A stretch of DNA of 64,000 bases, taken from contig CM039193.1 in assembly GCA_008360975.2 (NCBI GenBank), forward strand, positions 12,638,501 to 12,702,500, written 5' to 3'. The translations under genes were made by a program, and so were the position numbers. Origin of the DNA: Lichenostomus cassidix (taxonomy: Eukaryota > Chordata > Aves > Passeriformes > Meliphagidae). The notes under the pieces are model-generated. The model was not told where the DNA came from and searched no databases. It worked only from the letters and a program-made list of their open reading frames with translations. Shown here one piece after another: positions 1 through 13,900 of this stretch. How positions within the stretch are numbered: the stretch's first letter is position 1; the number at the start of each line of letters is the position of its first letter.

Positions 1-2506
<2,506 letters not shown>

Positions 2507-2611
2507 GGGCGGCGGACGAGGTGGGAGGAGCTGCGGCCGCCTGCCCCTCTCCCTTTCCGCAGGACTATCTCCACTTTATTTATAGAGTCCAACGAGTTGT
2601 CGTCTTCTTTT

Positions 2612-2673
2612 AAGGAAAAAAAAAAAGAAAAGAAAAAAAAGGGCGAGGGAAGGAAAGAAAAAAAAAAGAAAAA
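2612..2673 (+). repeat. Purine-rich A/G tract in the 3' UTR
   Basis: About 62 bases are almost entirely A and G, with a single C, and begin roughly 105 bases after the stop codon. The open frame across it is a lysine/glutamate low-complexity shadow, not a gene. The tract is expected to vary in length between individuals. Confidence 0.85.
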
Positions 2674-3829
2674 TATAAAGGTTGCAAAGAGAAGTGCCTG
2701 GAAACCCTCTCTGCGTCCATCCCAGAACTGTGTGAGGCTTATATTTTTGGCAATAATGGGGGAGAATCTGAGAATATTTATTTTACAAAGTTAAAAAAAA
2801 AAATTGACTTTTCTTACAAACAATAGAGTAGTTTGAGGGGCAAATCCGACATATCCTAATTTAGATCCATGGAACGTATTACATGTGCAGTAGGCAGAGC
2901 AACCATGTAATGTGCTTGGGATGTTAGAGCAATCCTTGTGGATGTGAGGAACACACAGACCTGTCCATGACGTTTAGGTTCAGACACTAGAAGTTCCTAG
3001 AATAGGGTGTATAAAGCTGTTCAGTGCATGTAGGGCTCTGTAAATAAGGGGTATGTTCATCACAAGGTGCGGTGTCAGTTGCCCGCCAAGTGTCACCGGA
3101 GGGCAAAGAGCAAAGGATCAGAAAGGCTGCAACTGCGCTATCCCTGAGTCACCAGGGCTGGTTCCAGAACCGAGCAAGACAGGAAAAAAAACCAGAAAAG
3201 AAATCTGCCTTGGTGAATAATAAAGATATTCTCCAAGGCAGAATTTGGCCTCGTGAGCTGATTGTGACGTTGGGGTGTCTCGTGTGCCGCAGCAGCACTT
3301 CCCTGCTGCCAGGTGTGGAGCAGCTCGGGGCAGGCTGCCCGGAGCGTGCAGCTGGGCAATGCTTACAAACAGCTTCGCTTGCCCAGCCTGGAAAGCCTGT
3401 AGAAAACAGAGTTCCCCAAATTTGAAAATGCCTTAAAATGGTGTAATAGCTGGCTGTCTTTCAAAACACAGCTTGACAAAGAACTCCTCTAATTTTATGT
3501 GAGAAAATAAATCATTAGATATCCGCTCTTGGAATGATTGATTTTTATTTTTTTTTTTGCAGATTTTGGGAACGCTTTCACTCAAGGAGACAATAGTTTC
3601 ATATTTTAATAACATTAACTGACTATTATAGTTCAATGAAACGTTGCAGCAATACCAAATTTATCATCCTATGTCTTTAATACACATGCTTTAGATAATA
3701 TATTGCAGATATACACTACAACTGTTCAGACTATACTCGAGCAGTTACATATATATGGGAGAACTGTGGTCTCTGGTGTCTGATACTTCAAAGATTTTTG
3801 TACATATACATTTTAATGATTTTGAAAAT

Positions 3830-3835
3830 AATAAA
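3830..3835 (+). promoter_or_regulatory. WNT5A: Poly(A) signal AATAAA (proximal candidate)
   Basis: A canonical AATAAA lies about 1.3 kb into the 3' UTR. If used, it would give a shorter WNT5A transcript. Use cannot be judged from sequence alone. Confidence 0.4.
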
Positions 3836-4515
3836 ACATCTAAATTAAAGGGACAGTTCATCCCTCATTTTCTTTTTCAGATCTCTTCAGGTGTTTAGAT
3901 TGATTCTAAGCTTTTGGTGGGTTTGATTTTTTTTTTTCAATCAGTATTTCTTAAAAAAACTTTTAACATTCAAAAGTTTTAAGGGTAATCACAAAGAAGT
4001 AAGCCTCTTCTCAACTTCAGGACTTCATGGGGTGGTTGGTAGAGGCAGCACCCTGCACTCAAATGGATACCAGTCTGGAGATCGCTTCTATTCCACTCTC
4101 ATGTTAAGGGCATTATTGATTATTGCTGAGACACCTTCCAACTCCAAAATGTGCTGCATTTGGCCCTTGCTTTTCAGTTTTTGAACAGAAAGCTGTTATT
4201 TGCCAAACACGTGTTCCCCTCATGCTGTGTAGTTACACAGGATTTCATCTTTGGTTCAGATGCCACTTTCCAACTCAGTCCCATCCTGCAAGTTAAAGAA
4301 AATGGTTTTGCAGATACCAAGTGAGGAAAACCTTTCACTTTAGCCTAGTTGTACTAAAGCCTTGACTTTCCACAAGCCTTTAAGCTGTATCGTTAAATTC
4401 ATCTTGATCATTTATCAGCTTCTTAATGGCGCTTTATTGCTCTTAATTTATTGTACAAGGACATATATACCCCTCATCTTCAGATGTTTGCAAAGAATAT
4501 CTTTAAAGTAAGAGA

Positions 4516-4525
4516 AATAAATAAA
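4516..4525 (+). promoter_or_regulatory. WNT5A: Overlapping double AATAAA
   Basis: Two AATAAA hexamers overlap (4516-4521 and 4520-4525). They are followed within about 35 bases by a T-rich stretch that could act as the downstream element. This is a candidate alternative 3' end. Confidence 0.4.
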
Positions 4526-4833
4526 GCACTAATTCATTGAATATGTCACTTTGGTTTTATTGTACAAAAACCATGATTTTTTTCATTTGCTGAATCGCCT
4601 CATGTTCCTTTTTAGTGACTTCTGTCTGAGCAGAACTGAATCTCATGATCCTAGCTATTAAAACCCTATTTAATGTAAAATATTTTACTTGTCATTCAGA
4701 TATGTAAATCTTCTATGTCCTTTCCTCTGTTCTGTACATTTAATGTACATATTTCTGTCTTGTGTGATTTGTATATTTCACTGGTTTAAAAAAAAAAAGA
4801 AAGGATTATGCCATAATTGAAGATAGACTATAA

Positions 4834-4839
4834 AATAAA
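4834..4839 (+). promoter_or_regulatory. WNT5A: Poly(A) signal AATAAA (likely main 3' end)
   Basis: AATAAA sits in a segment resembling the distal human WNT5A 3' UTR from memory, with a GT-rich stretch directly downstream (4841-4866). I use it to place the approximate end of the transcript. A further AATAAA at 5027-5032 may extend it. Confidence 0.6.
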
Positions 4840-4869
4840 ACTTTGGTTGTATATTGGGAAGTGGTTTTA

Positions 4870-7800
4870 ATTATCTTTCAGAGGAGGGTTTGTTAAGACA
4901 ATGAGCAGAGTTGATTTTTAAATATGCTACGTGGTAAAACAGGGAAGTGTTTGTTGGCCAAACACACAAAGTACATTTTGAAGTTTTATTTCAATATTAA
5001 GAAGACTTACAGATGTAACTAGCTTAAATAAAAGGGGGGAAAGACCCCAAAACCAAAAAACACACCAAAAAACCACTCACAAACCCCTGTGACTCTGAGC
5101 TAGGAAGCATTTTAGAGATGGGTGAGTACTAAATTGTCAGTGGAGAGGAACCTGGCTTAGCTGTGTGTGTGGCTTCCAGAATGCCTGCAGGGGTTCTGGG
5201 ACAGCCTGCTGCAGTGATGCCAGCGAGGGCAGCAGGACCCTGGTGTGAGCAGAGGGTTCCAGCAGGGAAGGCCCTCGCTGGGGTTGTGTGCTCTGGGTGA
5301 GTTTGGGGTGATTCTGCACTGCTCTGACCACACTGGAGATGCTGTGAGAGCTCACCAGAAACTGAGCTTGTGTGAAGGGAAGAATCCTTAAAATACCCAG
5401 GAAGGCAAAGTACAATGAGGGATGAATGAAGCATTCCTATCAAGGAGGTAAAGCAGGAAACACAAATTAATATAAACCCCAAGCTTTCTGTTTTGAGACT
5501 GCCTTGTCTTTGCATTGATTTCTTAAGTAATGATTTTTTTTGCAATAGGTAACTTGAATTAGTGGCCTTTCTTTATCTCTCTTCTCTTTTTTTCTCTCTT
5601 TTTTTTTTTGTCTCAAGGATAACCTTCTAACATATCGAAACTCGTTCTGGCTGCCAAGAATATATTATCCCACAAACCAGTAGACCAACATCGTGTGTTT
5701 AAAATAGCGATTCTGGGCAAATGCAGCGTTCTGTGGTCCTATTACTGACATCTGGTTCAGTTTTCCTCCACTTGTATATTGACCAGTATTCTTTATTGCA
5801 AAAACATAGCCCCTATTTAGGAAAGTCAGCATTTTTTTGGACTGGATTGTATTCAAGCTCTTCCCAATAACAGAAAAGTTACCAAAAAACTTCTTTATTG
5901 CCAGCAGTAAATAATCTGTATTCAAAATAGTCATTATGGGCTCAGATACAAGAGAGTTGTTTTTAATTTGCACCAAAGTTTATCTGTTTAATTTTGTTAA
6001 AAATGCTGTTTCAGAATCTTGGTTTTTTAGTAATATCTTTGAATGTTTGTGTTTGGTTATGGCTTTACCATTACTGAGATTGACTCTTTTTGCAAAGCAC
6101 TGAAGCCCTCAGGTGTTAGCAGGAAGTGCAGTAGAGGTAAGAGGCTGGAGAATGGCAGCTCCAAGTCAGGCACTGCATGCAGGATGCAAGCTAAAATCCT
6201 TCCTCTATGAAGGATGTGATATAATAATCTCAGAAAGATGATATAAAACGGGTACAAAATTGGTACTGAAGCTGACAGAAAGGCTGCTTTCCTTTGGGTA
6301 GGAAGTTTTGAGGATTAATACCTACACCATTAGGATATTCATGGTAAAAGTGTGGTTTTGGTGAATCAGGAAAAACATCTAGTTTTTCCTTCCAGTCTGT
6401 ATGCTAGAGGAAACTGAGAACAAAGAGGTAAAATGAAGCTCTCTTAAAAATACAGGTAAGTATATTAATGTAAAGCTTATGTATGTCCTTGCTAACTGTG
6501 GTAGTCTTAAAACTGTTTATGTATTATTTGAGTCAGTTTGGAAGGCAGGCCAGATCTGTTCTTTTGCTTTTCAAACTGGGTTTACAATCCTCAATGGGGG
6601 AAAAAAAAAGAAAAAAACCCTTTCTTCCCTACTCCAGACTCTGGTATGTCTGTTTATGTTGCAGTGGGATAAAGGATCCATGTAGGACCGCAGTGAGAGG
6701 TTTGTCCATGAAATGTTGTTTTCTTTAAAGGTGTGATTAAAAAATCCAATCTGTCTCATGCTCTGCTCTTATATGAGATTGCGTGTGTGCATTTGTATAT
6801 ACTCTGCTGGTATTTTCCAATTGTGTTGGCCAAATTCTGCTTTTAGTTATGGTTAGGCATCTCTCCTGACTCTGGTGGTGTCATATGAGCCTGACATTTT
6901 TCGACCAGACGTGAAGGCCCCCCTGCTCAAAGAGAATGCATATGAAATATATCAGCCTTTCTTCTGCTGGCTGGTTGTTTAAACATGGGTAACTGAATTA
7001 TTGTGAAACAAATTCTGGGACTGCAGCTGCAAAAGCAGTAATACGGTATATTCGTAGTGATGTTTCTACGCCATACCTCCTAATTTCCCAGTTGATTTCC
7101 AGTGCAGACAGAAAGTCTAGAATGCATGCGGTATGTTCCTCATCATATATTTTATAAATGTAAAATAATGATTTGTCAATTACTGTTTCTATTATAGAGA
7201 TAAAATGAGATATTTCGGGCTCTCCTGATTTGTTGACAGCCGCTCACCTTTGGCTGTGTTGAGCAGGGCTGGCTCGGAGCAGCAGGAGGTGAAGCTGCTT
7301 TTGGGAAGGTCTCCGAGGGCCAGGCTGTGCAGTGTGAATATTGGTGCACTGATTGCTTTTGTAGCCAGTGTTGGTTTACCTTGTGTTGTCTTTCCCAGCA
7401 GTCCTGCTTTCTCAAATGGTAATTGAACAGCAGCAGTCAAAATACTCTGCTGATGGAGAACCTCTGGCCACTCCATGGGCAGTTATTCAAACACTTTCTG
7501 AACCGGTTTGACCCATTGCTGATTTATTCCAGATCCATTGCGAGGAATTTAAAAAATGCAAACTCTAGTGTGGAGTTCATAGCATGGCTCACAGTTCTTT
7601 TTGGTTTTGTTCTGTTTTCATAAAGCAGTCCACACCAACCATCCATCTTTTTTTAAGATTTTTTTTTAATTTAAAAGTCCTTTTCTTGAGCACCCTGAGT
7701 AAAGGTTTTATAATAAAAGGCGATAATTTCTGTGCCATTCCTCCGACGACTCGCAGACCTCAGTGACAGGTTCCATGGCAAGGACCACTTCCAGACACCA

Positions 7801-7900
7801 CCCATCCCTCAGGGAATCCTCCTGCTTCCCCGGGGCAGTTGTTAGCCGAGTGCAGCCACTGCCACTTGTCAGTCTTAAAAGCCTTGGCTGCAGCTTTCGG
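4870..7900. other. Intergenic DNA downstream of WNT5A
   Basis: I see no gene here. Beyond a possible extended 3' UTR up to about 5050, the stretch holds an A/C-rich low-complexity run at 5041-5086, a GC-richer patch at about 5130-5350, a pyrimidine run near 5575-5610 and another GC-richer patch at about 7220-7400. All open frames are short and unrecognised. Confidence 0.6.
5027..5032 (+). promoter_or_regulatory. WNT5A: Poly(A) signal AATAAA (distal candidate)
   Basis: This is a fourth canonical hexamer downstream of the likely main end. An A/C-rich low-complexity stretch follows (5041-5086) rather than a clear GT-rich element, so it is a weaker candidate. Confidence 0.3.
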
Positions 7901-8042
7901 CTGCTGCTGCTTTCTGCTGCTGCTGCTGCTTTCTGCTGCTGCTTTCTGCTGCTGCTTTCTGCTGCTGCTTTCTGCTGCTGCTTTCTGCTGCTGCTTTCTG
8001 CTGCTGCTGCTGCTTTCTGCTGCTGCTTTCTGCTGCTGCTTT
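7901..8042 (+). repeat. 13-bp CTG-type tandem repeat, 10 units
   Basis: Ten head-to-tail units of CTGCTGCTGCTTT fill 142 bases exactly. Units 2 (7914-7932) and 8 (7998-8016) carry two extra CTG triplets and are 19 bases long; the other eight are 13. Because 13 is not a multiple of three, each reading frame cycles through the others. That produces Ser/Arg/Lys/Gln/Ala runs on the minus strand and Leu/Cys/Ala/Phe runs on the plus strand. These are low-complexity shadows, not genes. Confidence 0.97.
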
Positions 8043-9065
8043 CAGCCTCTTCTTTTGCCCAGGGAAGCAAGCCCATCTTCTCTTAGGTTTTCCTGTTGTT
8101 TTCCGTACAGAAAATTGCAACTTTACACAGCTTTTCTCAGGTATGGGCTGGGATTTGCTTTCCGTGACTATTGATTTCAGAAGAGCTAATGCTTGGTAGG
8201 CAAACAGTGCTAGGGCTTCTCGAGTGTCTCTTTGCTTTGTAAATCAGCAGCCTTGGAGGAGTAAAGGGTAATCCCTGAGCAAACTTGAACTGGCCATTAC
8301 CTGGGGCAGGGAGGTTGAGGTCATTAATGCTATAAAATGCTGTTCAGATATATTTTTGTGTTTTTCTTTGGGCAAAAGGATTCACAGCATGAAAAAGAAA
8401 GTTGTTACTCAGTGAGATGTGAACTAGTAATACTTGAGGAGAATGGGTAAAAGACCAAGTCATGGTGTGAAAATTCATTGACTTTGTTAGCAGTCTCCAT
8501 TGATGTTGATTGCCCTTCATATAAAATTGAGAATGTGTGTTTCTGCATTTATGCTTTCTGGATGAAAGGAATCCCTTGATATTTTCATTTTACATAGTAC
8601 ATTTGTGGGTAAAGGGCCTGTAAGTAAAACAAGTTTGAGGACTTGAAGAACTAGAAATAAAACCATAACCAAAGAAACAGCTCCAAAAACACTGTGAAGA
8701 AAATGAACAGTGCAAGATGCAGCAAACAAATACTTGTTTTTAAGAGTTAGTGCTGCTATAGCTGTCAAGCAGGCAAATGGTTGCTAGTGTCAAGGACAGT
8801 GTGTCCATTTTAAGCCACAGTGGCAAATGATTTATATAAGCACAAGTAGGCAAAATCCAGTGACAGCAGTCTGGGAGCAATTCTTGGTAGTTCCATGCAT
8901 GACATGGAATGCTTGTTCCTTATGACCTCTGGCAATCCTCAGTAAGCAGGACGACATGCTTGTACTTGCAAAGAGGTGATGAGATTTTTTAAAATGTTTG
9001 TAAAAGTATTATGATTAATGTTGCATTATAAATATTACATATACGGATTTTAATTTGTTTGTTTT

Positions 9066-9126
9066 TGCTACAAATATATTTGGGAATATATTTGGGAATA
9101 TATTTGCTTCTAATATATTTGGGAAT
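9066..9126. repeat. Short AT-rich degenerate tandem repeat
   Basis: The motif AATATATTTGGG recurs several times, with an imperfect fourth copy after a short interruption. It is a low-copy simple repeat. Confidence 0.7.
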
Positions 9127-10916
9127 CTCAATAGCTGATAAAAATAATGGTTGAGGGTGCAATGTCTTGGCATAAGCAGCAGCTGTACACGGCCTAGGGA
9201 ATGTGAGGTGGAAGTTTATTCATCCTGATGTTGTCTCTTGTAAAGAGCCAGTATGTGTTGATCCTGCATGGCAGATGCTTTGGAAAAGAATGACAGGAGG
9301 AGTTCATGAATGGAGGACATAACTCATTCATAGTAAGTACAAGGTCTGCTGCACTTGTGTTGCCTTTGCCATGTCATTTGCATGCAATATATATTTCTGT
9401 ATGAGCATGTCAAAGTCTAAGATCTTTGCTCAAACGTAAGGACTTTATTACAGCAGATTAAAAGCAGAATAAGCTCTAATGAAGCCAGATGTAATAGGAA
9501 CTGAATATGTCCCTTGTTCTTACATTCTAGTGGATTTTGTTGTTACCTTGTTAGGATTCAAACCTTGTCTACAGGATTTGGCTGACTGAAATGATAGATT
9601 AGTCATTGTGGAGGATTTTATGGATAATACATCACATTTTTTTCTTTTTTCTTTTTTTTTTTTTTTAAGGGATGATAGATGCCTTTCCTGGAGGGCATTT
9701 TTATCATAGAATCTGCTTTAATGTGTAATATATTTTCTGATCCTCTCTGTGGTTAGAGAATATGTGGAAACATCTATGCCTTGTGTAGACTCTGTCATCT
9801 CTCATGTCTTGCTGTCCTCCTTGGTGGTGTATATTTTGAATATTTTTAGTTACTATGGCTTTACTTTTTTAAAGTCTGAAAGTAGGGATCTTGCCAGACC
9901 CCTGGCTTGTGGACCTTACTGTAGGAGACCTGTTGCCAAGTTTAGTGGAACCCCATAGCATAAATAAGGGTGGCAAAATTTAAACATTTATGTGAGGAGC
10001 CAGCCTGATTGGGCATTTAAAAAAACTAGGCAAGCAAGATTAGGAAAAGATACGTTTTCTTTGTCTTATTCTCATGAAGAGCTAAAGACATCCATCCTCC
10101 ATGCCCAGGTGAACTTCTGGAAGGAATAAAAGACCAGTGTCAAATGGTAGCCAACTCTTTCCCTCTACGTCATGATCCTAATGTACTTTTATTATACTTT
10201 GGGATCCTAAGGCTATGTTGATCTGCTACATGATTATATAATGCTCCAGGACACCTGTGTAAATAGCAAACAGAGAGGCTTTTTATAGATACTAGATCTT
10301 AGATAAGTGACTCTAAGAAGTAATATAGGATCCCAGCTGTAACCCCCTGCTATACATACCATATATTTTTGGTTGGTTGTTTATTATAAGAAGTACAGAA
10401 GCCCTTCCTTGTAACATAATTTTTGTAAGGCTTGCATATCTAAATATTAAATTTGCAAATATTAAATGGAGAAGCATTAGAGAAACCACTAAATGAATAG
10501 CTTCACATTCCTTATTCTGATGTCGGTTTCCTTAAATGCACTTCCACTAACATTCGAATCTGTGTGCTGTTTCAGCCTCAGAGAGGAACTATGCAATCCC
10601 TCAGCCCTCTTGGGGTGCAGATCTCAACCAGTGATCTTTAATGGTCCCAGATGTTGGCTGGAATCCTCCTCAGGGCGCTGATGTTCTGGGTCAGGAGCTC
10701 GTGGTGTTAATCAAAGCCCCCTGGCCAGCAGTGCCAGCTCAGCACCTGGCTCTCCGCAGGGACAGCGCTTGCCAGGGATGTGCTTCTGCTCTGGGAGTCC
10801 ATGGGCAGGAAATCAGTAGGAGCTCTCCCCTCTCAGCTCCATCCCACGGGAGGAATGTCCTGGTACAATTAATCTGGCTTGTGTTAATGAGCATAGAATA
10901 GAATCTGAGGGTGAGG

Positions 10917-10967
10917 CTTTTTTTTGTTTGTTTGGGGTTTTTTTTTGGTTTTTTTTGTTTTTTTTTA
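10917..10967. repeat. T/G-rich low-complexity tract
   Basis: Runs of T are interrupted by single or grouped G residues over about 50 bases, directly before AAATAAATAA. On the minus strand this is an A/C-rich tract. Confidence 0.8.
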
Positions 10968-13900
10968 AATAAATAAGCTATCTTGGGAGAAGCAAACTTG
11001 CTCCAGTGGTCCCTGTAGCTACTCTTCCAGACAGCTGAAGTATTACAGCCCTCAGATTCCTGAAAAAGTGTCTTTAAAGTCTACAGGAAAGTATATTGAA
11101 TAGTTCCTCCTTTATAGTTTGCTGGGATGGCAAGGAACTACAGCAGTGAGCCAACTGTTGTTTACCAGTATTTATAGAGGGAGGTTGGTTTTGCATTATC
11201 GCTTTTTAATTATTTAATAGAGCACCTATTAGGAATGAATCATGGTTTTCCTTCTGAAAATAGGGTGAGGAAAATTGAGGCAAGAATACAAAAATGTGGA
11301 TGTGGCAATGCTGGCACGATCCTGTTCCTGTTTGCAGTGTTAGCAGAGGGCTCTGGCCACGTAGCTGTAATTAATAATTTGTGTGTGGCTTGCAGCTGAC
11401 GGACCCATGGCTTCCCAGGCACTCAAAGGGTTCCTTCTCCAGCCATTTCTTGCAGTGCAGTGAAGGGAAAATAAGTCACGTGGGACAGCTCAATCAACAA
11501 AAAAGTGCAAGGTAAATTCAGTGGCATTGATGAAACTTCTGTTATATATTCTGTTTCTGTGTACAAAGTTGTTTAGATTCCAGCTGCTTTGAATTTCTGT
11601 GTGCATTTCTTAAACCATCCCTAAGTAAACTAGTTATGATCTCATTCTTACCCAGGCTGACGCTGGTGATGATATGCCTTTTATATTGTAGGGAAAAATA
11701 GGCAATAGTATCAAAAGTGCTTAGTTAGGACACAAAAACACATTTGCAGTGTGGCTTACAGTACTTGAAGTGCCAGACCCATCAACATATTAGAGTAAGT
11801 AACAATATGCCACAATTAATTAATCCAAGAAGATTTTTTAGTGATTGGTAATTTTTTTCCCCAGTTCTCAGACTGATTTGTCATGTTGGTGTTTATTAAT
11901 TTAACATTTGATCTGAAAAAAAATTCCCCAAACTTCAAAGTTCCGCCTGTTCTTTAGGAGCAATCCAAAAATATGTTTCTTCAGGCCCCAGGCATTTCTG
12001 AAGTAGCTGAAGTTAAACAAAAAACATTTCTCTCAAACTCTGCAAATGTTCTAAAGGCTTTAAAGTGGCTCCTCACAGGGAGCCGGAGCAGAGAGGGAAC
12101 CCCTGGGTTATTTTTGTTGCTGTGCAGTGGCACAGGGCTTCCAGCTCCAGAATTATCGCTTTTCTGTGTGTTTGTGTATGTTTTTCCTTCCTCTTTTCAC
12201 CTCTGTCACTGAGCTCCTCTCTACCCTCTGCCTGGATCCCCTGTTGAGAACGTCTGGAGAAGGTAAGGGTTAGATCATCCTTCCAGCGAGGATAAACTGA
12301 ATTCATGTCTGAATGGGAAGATGACTCACATCACATGTGATTTTTTCCTAAGCTCCACGTTGGAAGGGATGAAGAAGGACTTTCTTTCCTTGAGGAGCTG
12401 CATCACCATGCTGGGACCTGCTGGAAGTACTTCCTCGGTGCATTTTGCTTTCACAAACTGTGCTTTCGCTCTGCAGTAGAGCAGCCTTGGGCAACCAGCC
12501 TGCATTCTGCTGGTTCCTTTTGCTGTCGCAGCAGCATCCCTGAGGTTATGAGTGCTGTGGAGAACCCTTCACTGCAGTCATTTTGGTGTGGTCTTGATTA
12601 ATTTTCCCGAGCACAGACTGGTATTCACATAAGATGACAACATGGCTAATCCTCTTCAAGAGCAAGCTCTGAACATATAGAGGCACTTCTAAGGGAATTG
12701 CTTCATTACTCTGAGGAGGCCCAACCCAAGCTAGTAATTCTGCATCCAGTTGGGTTAATATTGGCGTTTGCTTAAAGGTTTTCCATTTGCAGTTCACTTC
12801 TGGAAATGTCTGCCCAGTGCATCCTGCCTTGTGAGAAGCCCTTTCAGCTCAGTTTTAAGTGAGCAAGAGCACTTTTCAGGACTTGGTTGTCATGAAATGT
12901 GTCTCGCAGTGGGGAGTCAAATTAACTTCTCCCAGACAATTGCATTGTATGTTAAAATATGTGCTGTAGCCCTTACATCATACGATAGCTAGTTCTGCCA
13001 CGTCACAGGCAGGAGTTTGACATATGTTGCAAAATAAAAGTTGCCAGTCATGGACACTATTTTGGACGTTTTCATCTCCAGCAGTGCTGACATGATCTCT
13101 ACCAGCAAATCGTCTCCTGCTGAGAGCATAACACAAACACCGCCAACACCCTGATTCCAGATGTGCTACGTGGCATGGAACCAATGACAAATGAGGCTAT
13201 TTCCATCTTGGATGGTAATGGACAGCAAAGAGGGCACCTTGAGAGCCCCAGACATGCTGTTAAACGTTTTGTTTCAGTGGCATTAAGGGATGGAGTTTGT
13301 TTCCTGTCACTAGACATCTGCTTTGTGCTAGGTGTGGCCTTGCTGGGACCCATGGTGTGACCCAAACTCTGCCTCACACACCTCAAAGAAGCCCTACACA
13401 GCCCCCAAAACTGTGTGCTCAGTGGCTTGGGTCTGTGTGAGCAGTTGTCTTGGTCATGTAGGATGTGAAAGGCCATGCCTTAACCATAAAGTTGTCTGAA
13501 AATGAGCCATTCTCCCCCGGAAAAGAATTTTGGTCCTTGGAAAGCAGTGAACTTTCCAAGGCATATCCTGAATGCTATTCGCTAGTGCACTCTTCAGCTC
13601 TGTCTTTTTTATGCCTTTTGGAGATCACTCTTGAAATGGTCATCAAGCTGAGTTAGTGTGGCCACAGCCCTTTCCTTGAGCCAAATGAGTTTTGCCCCCA
13701 CTGAAATACAAGTAAATATAAAGGAGGCTTATACTAGTGACTGCAGGTTGGAGCATTCAGACTCTTAGTTCATATATTGCTATAGAAAAACTCTGCTGTG
13801 GTGTTAATACTTTTGTCTTATACTCACAAGAGAAGTAAATGAGCTTTATTTGGATTTTCTGTGGGAGAAATAGCAGTGCTGTTTTACTTTGTGGCATTTG

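Larger units (their letters stand above)
2507..4860 (+). other. WNT5A: WNT5A 3' untranslated region
   Basis: This AT-rich stretch follows the stop codon and has no credible coding frame. It starts with a GC-rich 70 bases, passes through a purine tract and then contains scattered AUUUA-type pentamers, for example near 2575, 4409 and 4443. The distal part around 4690-4860 resembles the end of the human WNT5A 3' UTR as I remember it, including TGTACATATTTCTGTCTTG at 4744-4762. The length of about 2.3 kb is in the range expected for a long Wnt 3' UTR. The downstream boundary is inferred from the poly(A) signal at 4834-4839 and could lie farther out. Confidence 0.75.

Noticed and set aside
7708..8174. 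Serine/glutamine/alanine- and leucine/cysteine-rich open frames of 81-122 codons
   Set aside because: They are produced by the 13-bp repeat, whose length makes all frames read similar low-complexity sequence.
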